From contig RWJK01001943.1 in the NCBI GenBank assembly GCA_004335835.1, forward strand, positions 62,001 to 126,000: 64,000 nucleotides of DNA, written 5' to 3'. Under the pieces are notes generated by a model, which saw only the letters and a program-made list of their open reading frames with translations, did not search any database and was not told where the DNA came from. Below are positions 22,597 to 33,394 of this stretch, one piece after another. Numbering within the stretch: the first letter of the stretch is position 1; every line of letters begins with the position of its first letter. The DNA comes from Scenedesmus sp. ARA3 (lineage: Eukaryota; Chlorophyta; Chlorophyceae; Sphaeropleales; Scenedesmaceae). Both the position numbers and the translations under genes were made by a program.

Positions 22597-24713
22597 TCAA
22601 CTGCTGACGTCCCCTAGTAGGTGTGGGTGCACCTTGAAAGCGTCATAGGTGACGTAATCAAAGAAGTCGAGGGACTTGTGCTGCCTGAAGGCCTCCGCAA
22701 GCTTCTCTTCATCTGGCGCAGCTGTTTGGCACCAGGGCTGTTTGTGAAGGTGGTCCTGCAAGAACAGTTCAACAACGTAAGTATGGCACATTAAGCCTGA
22801 AGGGACAGCAGGAAAGCTGTTAAATGTCTTTTGTGATGTGTCACGCAATGTCCTCACTTGCTTTGCTCGCATGCAGTGCCCTCAGTGGCATGAGCGTCAT
22901 GTAAAGTGGTGGGCAGCTGTGCCGCATGTGGCAGGTGCTTGGCAGATCTCATTGAAGGTAACGGCAACACGCATAGCGGGCGCTGGCACAACACGTCATG
23001 CACAGTCAACGACCCCTGCACACTGCTTGCTGGCCTCAGCCGTTGCGCGGCCCAAGGAACCCCAGCGGCATCACAAGTGTTTCAAGTGGCAAGCTGCTTG
23101 CGCTGGTCTGCTGCAAGTGCTGAGGCGCTCACCATCCACTGCGTGACAGCGCCGCCCTGCACGCCTGCCAGGTCGTAGTCCTGAAACAGCTGTAGGGCCA
23201 GCCGGAAGCGCTCAAAGAAGGGCAGCAGCGCCACGTCAGCCTGCAGCAGGCCAACAGTATTCACACATAGCTTCAAGCTGCTGCATTGCAAGCGGAGGCT
23301 ATGCTATGAGGCATTGGTGGTCGCTGACGTGGCGCCTTTGACAGCAAAGATGATTACACACAGCTGTCACAACTGTGCAGGTCTAGCCGTTCCCATACGC
23401 TAGTAAAGGCAGCACCACATGGTGAACGTGCAGCCAGCAGGGCATGTCACTTCACAGCGCTGTCTACAGCAGCAGCCCACTGCTCACCAGCGTCGGCTGT
23501 GCCCCGCACAGGTATGGCCCCCCATGCTGCTGCAGTGCGCTGCGCAGCTGGCTGCACTGCTGCTCAAAGCGCTGCACTTGCGCACTGCTGGGCTGCCTGC
23601 CAATGCCCCATTGGTAGGCAGTGGAGCCAGCCACTATGTCCAAGCCTGCCAGCAGAAAGGGTTGGAGGCCGGGCACATAACATCCTTTACGATGCTTGTT
23701 GTTGGCTGTGCCAAAGCAGCTGAGCAGCAATGAGGTTGTCTTGCACGAGGAGTGGACAAGAACCTTTGCTGTCGCTCATTACTGCACTAACCGTACTGTG
23801 CCAGCTACGTTGCAGCGCCGCAGGAAGCGCACATAGTGACTGTCAATCTGCTGTGTCTTGTTTGTTCTGCCTTTGTGTGTTGCGTGGCAGCTGGCATCTC
23901 TGTGTAGCATGATAGCTGACAGGCATGTTATGATGATAAAGGTTGTGCGACTTGCCTGCTGAGACGATGCTGGAGGTGCTGCTGAGCAGGGTGTCCATCT
24001 GCTTCCTGGCAGCAGGGGCTGCAGGCGTCAGTGGAGCATCCTTGTTGAAAGCCCCATCAACCCATCTGCAGCAGCAAGCAGCCAGCAGCCAGCAGCCAGC
24101 TTCAACTTCTACCAGCAGACTTCTGTAAAGCCAGCAGAACGCTGGCAACTACACCCAAGCTACCAGATAAAAAAAAACAATTGCTGGTGCTGAAGCTGGT
24201 GCTGCTGCTAGCAGTTGCCTGCTGCACAGCCAACCAACTTGCTGTGTTTACCCAGGATCCGCTATGTGCCTTGCCGCACACCTGCACAGGTCCAGGCTCT
24301 CTGCGCAGGCCTCCCCCTGATGCACGACTGCAGGCACCAGGCCGCGTGGGTTGACAGCGCGGTACCAGGAGGGCTTGTCTGACAGGTCAACCTGCACCAA
24401 CTCAAACGGCACAGCCTGCAGGACACGGCAGAATCAGGACTGGATGCATCAGCAGGAACATTGACCTCAACAACAGCTGTCTTTGGCCTTGTTTGTGTCA
24501 TGTTGTTGTTGGTAAGTGTATTGAACCTCTGCAATGTAAACCCCCTGCCATGTGCCGCTCGTGCTTTGGATGCACCTTGTACAACAGCGTCAGGAACACC
24601 CGTTGTGCATAAGGGCACAGTGTGTGTGTGTAAAGCACTGGCCTGCTTGGCGACTGCAGAGGGCCTTGCAGGTCCGCTGCATGGTGGATATTGAAGGTGC
24701 GTGCAGCCTGCAT
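22597..24713 (-). CDS. GSTL: Glutathione S-transferase, Lambda class
   Basis: Lambda GSTs are plant and algal thiol transferases that deglutathionylate small molecules through an active-site Cys. Exons in translation order: 24576-24713, 24282-24415, 23956-24065, 23488-23645, 23133-23240, 22597-22755, joining in phase to 268 residues. The thioredoxin-like N-terminal domain opens with LYTHTLCPYAQRVFL; the CPxAQR form is diagnostic of Lambda rather than Omega (CPFAER) or Tau classes. It continues with VNPRGLVPAV and ESLDLCRWVD. The helical domain holds ADVALLPFFERFRL and, after the last intron, WMDHLHKQPWCQTAAPDEEKL, aligning with the last helices of Lambda GSTs. The intron at 23646-23955 starts with GC (AG|GCAAGT). 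No clear transit peptide, although the first 25 residues precede the domain and an upstream exon is possible. It faces a lumenal TPR gene across 388 bases. Confidence 0.9.
24077..24100 (-). repeat. (AGCAGCC)n heptamer run in GST intron 2
   Basis: About three and a half copies of AGCAGCC in the intron, directly upstream of the 3' splice site of GST exon 3 in the transcribed sense (GGCTGCT). The same heptamer recurs in an ABCA intron at 51897-51933. Confidence 0.8.
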
Positions 24714-25101
24714 GATGTGATTGCCAAAGCACGAGAACAGCTGATGGGCTGGTACAAGCAAACGCAGACGTGGCAGCTGCTGCCAGTGTACAATGCACGT
24801 GCAACCTTGGTAGGTCAAGTAAGAGGGGCAGGTTCTCTTGCAATGCTCTTGGCACGTGAACTGAACCAAAGCACACAATGACACCCGACAATGCGCTGCT
24901 CGAGTCAAGTGCTCCTCCTCTGTTGTCCTCTGCTGTTGTCTGTCTGTTCATATCCGCCGGTCGGGCTTCCTCGGCAACCATCCCCACAGCAACACGTCTC
25001 AATGCAATACGTTATTTGAGTTGATTTGATGCGAAAATGATATCGAGCCGGGGTTGTCAGCACTTTGCGGATCGCCTCTTGCCTGCCTGTCCTGTCCAGA
25101 C
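24714..25101. promoter_or_regulatory. Divergent promoter region, GST (-) and lumenal TPR gene (+)
   Basis: 388 bases between the two start codons. The stretch 24990-25050 is AT-rich. No canonical TATA box could be assigned with confidence. Confidence 0.55.
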
Positions 25102-26327
25102 ATGCTGCCCCTGACAACTCTGCGAGGCAGGGGCTTCTGTCCGAGGCAAGGGAGCTCTCATTGCCACACTAACATAACCACACCAGTTTCAGGATCGTTC
25201 ACAGCTGCTTGCTCGACTTGCCAGGCAACAGCAAACCCTACCCCAAGCAGCAGTGTATCAGATGTTATTGACAACGGGACACTCGCAGAACACAAGCTGA
25301 ACCGGCGGCAGCTGTCATTGGCAGCAGCAGTTGCAGCAGCATCACAATGGCTGGCCCTGCCCCAGCCAGCAGCTGCCAGAAGTGCCAGCAGCCAGAAGGT
25401 TGACCCACAGCTGCTAGCAGCCTTCCAGGAAGCACTGTCAGCAAATAGCTACGAGGTGGGCACAACTGGCCTTTGGAACATCCACAGCAGGGCGCCAGGC
25501 GTGTCCGTGCTGTGCAATCCCACTGCCTGCGCATGTCAAACTGGAGTCAGGGCAGGCAGGCGCGATACCTTGGCAGCGCTTGAATGCAGAACACTGGATG
25601 TGTCTGTGGGTGGTCATTGAAAGCTGGCTGTTGCATGCAAGTCCCAGGGCTTGCAGCAAAGCTTAAGTCATTTTCCCGAGGTGTGCAAGCGCAGTGCTGG
25701 CCACCACTTACCACCCATGCCGTGCACACTGCTGCTGTCAGGACATGGAGGCAGCCTGGAGCAAGGCCATCAGCCTGGCCCCTGACAACGCAGCAGCATG
25801 GAGCAACAGAGGCACAGCACGCCTGCAGAACGCCCAGTGGCAGGCGGCATATGAGGACCTGCTGGCAGCAGTACGCCTAGAAGAGCAGCAGCTGGGCGCA
25901 CCAAACGGCTTGACGCTGAACAACTTGGGCAATGCAGAGGGGGCGCTGGGGCGCTGGCAGGATGCCATGCGGCACTACGAGGCAGCAGCTGACGATGCAG
26001 ATGTTGGCAGCATTGCGCTTGCCAACTACGCGCTCGCAGCATTTGAAACTGGGGACAATGAGCTGGCAATAAAGTCAGCGCGGTCACTGCTGCGCAGGTG
26101 CGTGCAATGATACAACTTGGGTTGCTGTTCTCTGCACTCACAAGCACATCATGTTGGAGCAGGGTGTGACCGGGCAGCAGCACAAGCCTTGCTGTTTGCC
26201 AATTGGAACTGTGACAGGAAGCGTGTCGGCTGGCAGCAGGTGATGTGCACTTACCAGGAGCCTGCACGCAGCACCATGTTGTCAAGTGACAGTACACCAA
26301 GTCCGCTTCATTGGAGTTGAGTCTAAC

Positions 26328-26415
<88 letters not shown>

Positions 26416-26722
26416 GTTTGTGCGCGTCCTTTCATGGCCCCGCAGAGATGCCCAGTTCATGGACATGCGCTGCGCGCTGGCGGCGTTCCTGTGGGGCAGC
26501 GGGCAGCGCTCAGCTGCTGAGGGGCAGTGGGAGCAGCTGCAGCAGGAGGGCGATGGCCTGGGCGCTGCCATGTACAGCAGGAGCACGGCAGTGGAGAGGG
26601 TGCGGCACAGGTGGCCGCCGCGCGCAACTGCAGCACTGGTGGCATTCCTGTCGCTGTCAGATGTAGGTCAGGCAGAGGGTTACGACCTGCAGATGCATGA
26701 GTACAACTTTGCAGTGCTGTGA
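25102..26722 (+). CDS. Thylakoid lumen-type TPR protein with twin-arginine transit signal
   Basis: Three exons, 25102-25455, 25742-26097 and 26446-26722, join in phase to 328 residues. Residues 1-66 are Ser/Thr/Ala-rich and poor in acids, like a chloroplast transit peptide. Then comes NRRQLSLAAAVAAASQWLA (Arg68-Arg69) and PQPAAARSA, a twin-arginine signal with hydrophobic core and an AxA cleavage site near residue 92, pointing to Tat import into the thylakoid lumen. The middle holds TPR units (WSKAISLAPDNAAAWSNRG, LNNLGNAEGALGRWQDAM, LANYALAAFETGDNELAIK). The C-terminal part, FLWGSGQRSAAEGQWEQL and RHRWPP, resembles the chloroplast lumen common protein family of plants. The function of that family is unknown; assembly or maintenance of lumen complexes would be a guess. 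Start at 25102 is the first in-frame ATG after an upstream stop. Confidence 0.86.
26331..26414 (+). repeat. (CTG)28 microsatellite in intron
   Basis: Twenty-eight perfect CTG units in the last intron of the lumenal TPR gene, ending 31 bases before the exon at 26446. The longest perfect triplet run in the window, and likely polymorphic. Confidence 0.97.
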
Positions 26723-26809
26723 CAGGCGAAGCCATGTGCCGCTCCATTGCTTGAGTAGCTGTGGCTTGAGTTGAGCATGATCACATGATTGTCCTGTGCT
26801 ACAGTGGCC

Positions 26810-26814
26810 TGTAA
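26810..26814 (+). promoter_or_regulatory. Putative TGTAA polyadenylation signal
   Basis: Lies 88 bases after the stop codon of the lumenal TPR gene. Confidence 0.5.
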
Positions 26815-27159
26815 GAGTGCTGCAGCAGGCCTCATCTGTGCCAATCTGTTCCACCGTGGCCGGTATGTGTACCGCAGCAGCTGGCGGCCGACCGCTGTCA
26901 ACCAGCATCTGGCCCTGTTACCATGCTTGTCTTGTCGCGCAAGCGGCCGCCCTGATGGCAAGGCACAAGCGTGGCAGACATGAGTGCAGTGATCTGCTAC
27001 TGCCACAGCAATCGGGCGATATGGGCAGTGCCGCAGGCAGTGTAATCGCACTCAAACTGGACACGAACGTTCAGGCAGTTTTGATTTGTGTCATTCTTAC
27101 TGGCACGCGCTCAGCACGGCAAGCGCCTATTGGCATCCGATGTTCTGCATGCAAGTCTG

Positions 27160-27164
27160 TTACA
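27160..27164 (-). promoter_or_regulatory. Putative TGTAA polyadenylation signal (minus strand)
   Basis: TTACA on the plus strand, about 320 bases beyond the serine racemase stop codon. Confidence 0.4.
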
Positions 27165-27485
27165 CACAGGCATCCAACAAGCTTTTCAGTGAAGGTTGTT
27201 GCTCTGTTGTTGCCTTGTACAAGGCGACATGTGTGGCAAAACATTGCTTGAACCATGCTGCCTAGGGATGCCTTTGCACGCCCTTGAGAGCAGCAGACAC
27301 GGCGTTCTGGTATGCCACACCACACATTATACAGACTTCACTGTGTAAGAGGACGAAATTAGACGGCTCCAGGATCCCAAAGGACCGTGGTGAATGCATA
27401 GCTGCACACCTTCAAACAATGCTGGACCATAACACCCCCGCCCAAGCTGTGTACTAGTACGTTGGTCGCTGCAGCTGAACGGCAA

Positions 27486-29879
27486 TCAGTGGGCTGGCTG
27501 CCAGTTGTCCAGCTTCCAAAAGTCCTTGAAGTCCAAGTTGCCACCACATAGGATCACACCAACATTCAATTGCTGCTGCTGCTGGTCATGGCTGCCATCA
27601 CCTGCAAGCTGGCTGCCTGCAGCTGCAGCTGCTGCTGCTGTGTCGCTGCCAGCTGCTCGAGCAGCTGTGTGTGCCCTGGCCTTGGCCAGCTCTGCTGCAA
27701 AGTCTTTTGACAGCACCGCAGCCAGGCCGGCAGCCCCGCTTGGCTCCACCACCAGCTTCATGCGCTCGAACAGCAGCTGCATGGCTGCCACTATCTCTGC
27801 GTCACTGATGGCCACAACGCCATCCACAAGGTCACGCACCACAGGCCAGGTGTGCTGGCCCAGGCGGGCTGCAGGCAGCAGGCAGGTAGCAGCAGGGCAG
27901 TCAGACAACAGGCATAAGCTACTACATACAATGTGGTGCACACATTCAGTTGAGTGGCTTGCAGAGGCAATTGACAGCAACGCGTGTGCAGCAAGCGAAG
28001 TGCTCAGGTTGCAGAAGCCACACACAAAACACAGAACGGCGAGCACATCTAGCGGCAGCTGGCAGCATGCCAGTGTTGCTGCCTTCCTCCGCTGCCTCAC
28101 CTTGCAGGCCGTCGGCGATGGTGACAGGCTTTGGCAGGTGAGTCACCAGCTGCCCAGCACGCTTGCTGGCAGCCACGTCTGCTGCGTCGTTGCTGCCGCA
28201 GGGCTCTGCCGCTATGACCACTATGCCCGGCTTCAGCGCCTTGGCAGCCAGGGTGATGCCTGACAGCATGCCGCCGCCGCTGACTGGCACCACCACCACG
28301 TCGAGCTCAGGCACCTGAAGAAGAGCAGCGACCAGCAGCGGCAGCAGCACAGCAGCATGGATACGGCGCGGAATAGTATGAACAAGCGTGTGTAGAATGT
28401 GTAGCCAAGTGCGACAGCTGTTGGTTGCTGTTGACTTGCACAGGAGACAGAGGAACAAGCTAGCTGTGTGTGCATGGTCAAGCTGATCACGTATGCTTGG
28501 TCTAGGTTCCTCCACATCCTGTGGTCACACGCACGGGCCGCACCTGCTGCAGCAGCTCCAGGCCGATGGTGCCCTGGCCGGCTATCACTGGCCCGTAGTC
28601 GTAGGGAGGCACAAAGGTGGCGCCTGTCTCGCCGGCCACCTTTGCTGCAGTAGCCTCACGCGCTGCCATGGTGGGCTCGCACAGGATGAGGGAGCCTGGG
28701 GGGGCAGGCAGCAGGCAGTGTGGGTGCTGGCTACAGCTGAAATGTTTCTACTGGCTGTGTACATGCAGGCTGGCAAGGAAAAAAGCAGCATGGGTGGGCC
28801 AGCAACCTCCCGTATGCTGAACATGACTACAAAAAGCTGCACTGTGCCTAGGCTGCAGGGCGGACATTGCATGTGCGAGGAGTCGTGGGCCACAGCTCGA
28901 GAGCTCAGCACGGGAGCCGTGATTAGCTGCAGTCTAGTCTACAGCAGCAGCTGCTGCTGCCATCCCACCCACCGCCATACTCCTTGACTGCAGCCAGCTT
29001 GCAGGCTGGGGCGTTGTTAGGCACCACGATGTAAGCAGGGATGCCCCGCAGCTGCGCAGCCAGCGCCAGGGCAGCTGCATGGTTGCCAGAGCTGTGCGCA
29101 TGACACACGCAGTGAAAAAGCACCACAGATGGTTGGCCAGCCCTGTTTTGCAGCTTTTGCACGAGCTCTCTGGCATGCCATAGCTTACAGTAGCCGCTGG
29201 CAGTGACGGCAGTCGCTAAAGTGCCGCATTTGCTCAGCTGCATACGACGTGGCATAAGCTTCTGGCAAGATGTGACGTTATGCTTTTAGTACACAACCCG
29301 CAGAGGCCGGCTGTTTGATTGGTATTTTGCGTTCCATCTGAACCAGAGCAGCACTTGCCTGTGTGTGACCACGCCTTTCTCAGCCTGCTCTGGCGACAGC
29401 TGCTGCACACTGTTGAAGGCCCCGCGGAACTTGAAGGCGCCACTGCAGCACCAGGAGAGCGATGCCACCAGCAGTGAGTGCAGTGTTCTCAGCTGCAGCC
29501 AACACGTCGGCAACCAACTGCTTGTGCATGGTGACCTGGCAAGCAGAAGTGCAGCTGCAGCAGTGCTGCCACTGCTGGACAGGTCGGACCCATCCGCGCA
29601 TCACACCATCCCTCACCCTTTCTGGAAAATTTCACACTTGAACTTCAGCTTGTGGCCAGCCAAGCGGTCTAGGGTGGTTGAGGTAAGCACCTGCAGCAAA
29701 AACATGCGTTGCTCTCCTGCAGGATGAACATCATCCCTCCATGCTGCTGACAGGTCCTGCAATTGCTGCTGCACCCAGCTCATCCTCACGGGTGTGATAT
29801 GCGCATGGCCACGTATGCGCTCTGCAGCGGCTCTGATGTCATCCAGACTTGCTGCGTAGAGTGTTTGCTGCTCAGCCAT
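27486..29879 (-). CDS. SRR: Serine racemase (PLP-dependent; fold type II)
   Basis: Interconverts L- and D-serine and usually also dehydrates serine to pyruvate. Exons in translation order: 29790-29879, 29617-29690, 29359-29442, 28973-29091, 28544-28695, 28101-28314, 27486-27868; joined in phase they give 371 residues. GAFKFRGA carries the PLP-binding Lys (about residue 59), SSGNHAAALA follows, and SGGGMLSG is the phosphate-binding loop. EPCGSNDAADV places Glu210 and Asp216 at the spacing of the divalent metal ligands of serine racemase, which supports this name over biosynthetic threonine deaminase, as does the absence of an ACT regulatory domain. L-threo-3-hydroxyaspartate dehydratase remains possible. 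The C-terminal part has an insert of Ala/Gln runs before LNVGVILCGGNLDF. The intron at 29092-29358 starts with GC (AG|GCAAGT). No targeting sequence is seen, so cytosolic is likely. Confidence 0.9.
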
Positions 29880-30267
29880 GTTGTGTTGCCTGTTCTGTGT
29901 GCCTGGCTCTGCTACCCTTTGCAATGACAGGCAGCTCAGCGGCTGTTGACTATGAATATACAGCAATTTGGTCAGCCCACACAACCAAGCATCGGGCACG
30001 TGTGCGTGGAACAAGGATTTCAGGCCAATGCCAGACAGGCCAAGGTGTGTTACATGTCACAGTAGGGTTCTCTGGCCCAGTGGGCAAGTGTATGTGGTGC
30101 AGGCTGTGTGCACAGGAGGTCGGAGAGGCACGTGCTCTAGGTACCGTTTAGCAGTCACTTCATTCAGCGCAGGTGCAGTGTCAAGCACCACCCTACGCGC
30201 TCGTGCCTTGATCGGATTGCACAGGAGTCAGCTTGTGAATCCGCATCGAACGCAGGACAAACCCGTG
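29880..30267. promoter_or_regulatory. Divergent promoter region, serine racemase (-) and EMC7 (+)
   Basis: 388 bases between start codons, the same distance as in the GST/TPR pair. It must contain both promoters and 5' UTRs. No specific element can be named. Confidence 0.55.
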
Positions 30268-31976
30268 ATGATGATAACTGCGTGCAGCTGGCTGCTGATG
30301 CTGGCCAGGTCCGTCTGGGGCAAGGAGTAGCTTCAGCAGCAGTGTAGCAACAGCCCAGGCAGCTCGGAACAAAGCACAGCGCAACAGCACTAACCCTTGG
30401 CTCATTCCTTCCATGTAGCCTCACAAGCTCAGCAGCTGGTGCAGAGATCAGAGGAAAAGTGGGCATTTCAGGTACGTGATGCTGTTGCTACTGTTGTCCT
30501 GTTCCGACAATGCACTGCCTTTGTCACCGCATGTCAGCATGTCTGTGTTGAACTTCAACCTATCTACTGTAAAAACCCAATGGTTACCTGGCAAACTTCG
30601 TGTTGCAGTTGACGGCTTCAACCTAGTATCGCTGAAGCCAGGCACCGTGACAGAGCTGCAGCTGACGAACGCTGCTGGAGAGCAGATGCGCACATTCGCA
30701 GACAGCAATGGCTGGTTCACGCTGCATGACGTAGCGCCTGGCACCTACGTGTTGACCACCATCAACCCCATGTTCATCTACCCAGAGGTATGCGCAGGTT
30801 GCTGCAGCATCCTTTTCCAGCTGTCCCAGCATGCGGGGCTGTGGTCCTGTTCTTCCGTGACATGTAGTGACTGCTGTATGCTGCACACAAGGCAGTGTGG
30901 TAGTGTGTGTGAATGTGCGAGAGGTGATGGACAGCAGAAGCACTTGCCTCACTATTCAACACGTCTGTTGACAAGGATATGTGTCAACGGCATGTGTGCT
31001 GCTGCTGCTGTTTCCCTGCATGCTGTGCAGCTGCAGCTGGATGTCACAGCCAAGGCAGGGCTGGCCAGGGCAGCATACCTGGTCAACAAGCAGCAGGTGC
31101 GGCACAGCTTGGACACCAGCTTGCAGGGCTGATTGCAGGGCAGCACAGCACAGTGAATGCTGTTCCCGCAGCAGCATGCGCTTCGGACATGCAACAGTTG
31201 CAGCTGCTGGGACGTAGCCAGGGGCAGGCCTCATTAGCAGCAACAGCTGATGCACAGTCATAGAAGAATGGCGGCTGCAAGTAACCTTGCTGCCAGTGCG
31301 GCCACAGTAGCAGTTTGCAGAGACAGCAGCTTTCGCTGGGGTACTGCTTCAAGCACGCGGCTTGCATTGGCAGCAGAGCTAGTGGCAGGGGCCACCACCA
31401 GTTGCCGCACGATTACATCAGCAGACGGTCATGAGCTACCTTGCTGATACTGACCAACCTGCGCTGTGCCCCTGCTCTCTGCAGATGATGGTGCAGCCGT
31501 TCATAATCAGGCCAGTGGCTCTGGCGCAGTACTATGAGGTGGGCCACTGCATGCAAGCTGCAAGGGAGTGCATGATGCAAGCTAGCATCTTGTGGTCATA
31601 GCCAGGCACAATGGTATGTTCTGTGAGCACTCTGTTCTCCACGCTCTCCTGCGCCGCGGCCCGCCAGCACTCGATTGCCGCAAGTGTTGCTGTTCTTCCC
31701 TGGCACCTCCCGGCGGCACCTGCCGCTGACCCTCCACCCACCTGCTTGCCTGCTGCTGCCTGCGCGCTGCTTCTTGTGCAGCTTCGCAAGCCGCTGGACC
31801 TGTGGAGCTTCATCAAGAGCCCCTACGGCATGATGATTGGCTTCATGCTGTTTGGCATCTTTGTGTTCCCCATGCTCAAGGTTGACCCTGAGGAGTACAA
31901 GGAGGCCATGGCGCAGCTCAAGGGCCAGGCGCCGGCAGACAGCGGCAGCAGCCAGCAGCGCATCAGGGACAGATGA
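30268..31976 (+). CDS. EMC7: ER membrane protein complex subunit 7
   Basis: Subunit of the EMC, the insertase for tail-anchored and multi-span membrane proteins of the ER. Exons 30268-30308, 30419-30471, 30609-30787, 31031-31096, 31485-31538, 31782-31976 join in phase to 195 residues. Exon 1 encodes a signal peptide (MMITACSWLLMLA). The lumenal beta-sandwich starts at AEIRGKVGISVDGFNL and includes NGWFTLHDVAPGTYVLTT and NPMFIYPE, the typical EMC7 (DUF2012) block. It ends QPFIIRPVALAQYYELRKPL, followed by IKSPYGMMIGFMLFGIFVF, a single membrane span, and a short charged cytosolic tail with DPEEYKEAM. Length suits the family. The first two exons are tiny and rest on splice signals, phase and the signal peptide; the second and third could also be read with a slightly different junction. 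Confidence 0.86.
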
Positions 31977-32423
31977 GCATAGGCAGGAGCGGATGGACAG
32001 ATGGGGGATGGAGATCCAGCTGGTGCTGTGTGTGCAGCAGCTGTGCTGCAGTTAGCGTACTAGGTGGTGTCCCACCACGGTTAGGCAGATTGCATGATCG
32101 GGCAGCGTGCGCAGGGCGTGTAACCGTTACATCGTGATGAGGGGATGTTTGCACAACTTCAACTGTGTTCTCGACTGTATTCTCAACGAGTGGGACACTC
32201 CTTGAGCATGATGCTCAACTGCACATGTGGCATGTGTGGAGTGATGTGGTAGGAGAGAGTGAGAGGATGGTAGATCGCTTCGGACAGAGTGCATAACTGA
32301 AGCTTCATGAGGAGTACGGCTTGCATCCTTATGCTTATCAGACTGCTGTAGGCGTGACCGGCACGTATACTTGTTGACAACCTTTGAGGCGAAACGCACA
32401 CATTCACCAGCGGGAAAACCACC
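31977..32423. other. Intergenic, EMC7 3' UTR and monooxygenase promoter
   Basis: Only 447 bases between two genes on the same strand. The left part is EMC7 3' UTR up to the TGTAA at 32119; the right part must carry the promoter of the FAD monooxygenase. Confidence 0.5.
32119..32123 (+). promoter_or_regulatory. Putative TGTAA polyadenylation signal
   Basis: 143 bases after the EMC7 stop codon and about 300 before the next start codon on the same strand, so it bounds the EMC7 transcript well. Confidence 0.5.
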
Positions 32424-33350
32424 ATGACAAACGCAGAACCGGCAGGCGCCAACGGTTTAGATCACATTTTTGACGTGCTTATCGTTGGAGGGGGCCTGGG
32501 AGGTCTGGCGCTAGCCGTGGGCCTGGGCCACTTGCCAGGCCTGAACTGGTTGCTGGTTGAGGCAGCAGACGAGCTCAGGACCGCAACTGGCACCCTCATT
32601 GGCGTGGGTGCAAATGGATTACATGCCTTAGAGTGTCTGGACCCCAGGATAGTGGAAAATGTGAAGTGAGTGCTCGGCAGGAGGGCGGGAAGTGTAGTGA
32701 TGCCTGCTCATGAGTGGTGCGCGGCACTTCTGTGCATATGAGCAACAGAGCATGGAAACACTGGCCATTCTTACACATCAGATTTGTTATTCACGTCTAT
32801 ATGTGATGTGGGGCTGTGTTGCTTTTGCCGCTGATGGTAGCCGTGCTGCCTGTGCCGTGCAGCAGTGCCACTGCTCCCCGAATGCAGTTTATGCATGCAG
32901 TTGATGCATCCAGCGAAGTGCAAACTCATAGCAGCCAGTACCACACATGCAATGTAAGGCAGCAGGCAACAAGCGTCATGCCACGCTCATGCCTGCAGGA
33001 AGTATGCTCAGGTTGGCACGCGCGCCGAGGGGCATGTGCGGCCAGCAGACCCTGCTGGCGAGCCGGAGGTGAATGCCATGCCGCTCAGCCAGCAGCTGCA
33101 CACCATCCGCTGGGGGGCCACGCAGAGGGTGCTGGCGGAGCTGGTGAGCCTGACCACCATGCAGGAATAGAGGCCGACATGCACATCTTTGCTGTATCGG
33201 AGCAGAGCTTGCTGAGTCGCCATTGTTGCGGCTGACGGGTGGCTTCTATTGCTGTCCATGGCAGCTTGGATGTCTGGTAAATTTTGTTAGCAGATTGTGA
33301 TTTGACACCTGGGTTTGGGAGTGAGCAACGCGTCATCCAAGGCGTCACAC

Positions 33351-33394
<44 letters not shown>

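Larger units (their letters stand above)
26723..27485. other. Intergenic between converging TPR and serine racemase genes
   Basis: Contains both 3' UTRs, with TGTAA on the plus strand (26810) and on the minus strand (27160). A 151-codon frame at 26796 has no motif or splice context. Nothing else seen. Confidence 0.5.

Noticed and set aside
22838..23146. 102-codon plus-strand frame with WHERHVKWWAAVPHVAGAW
   Set aside because: Lies wholly in the last intron of the minus-strand GST gene, whose exons on both sides join in phase and align with Lambda GSTs.
26323..26586. Poly-Ala, poly-Cys and poly-Leu frames over the CTG run
   Set aside because: They are readings of an intronic microsatellite in three frames, on both strands.
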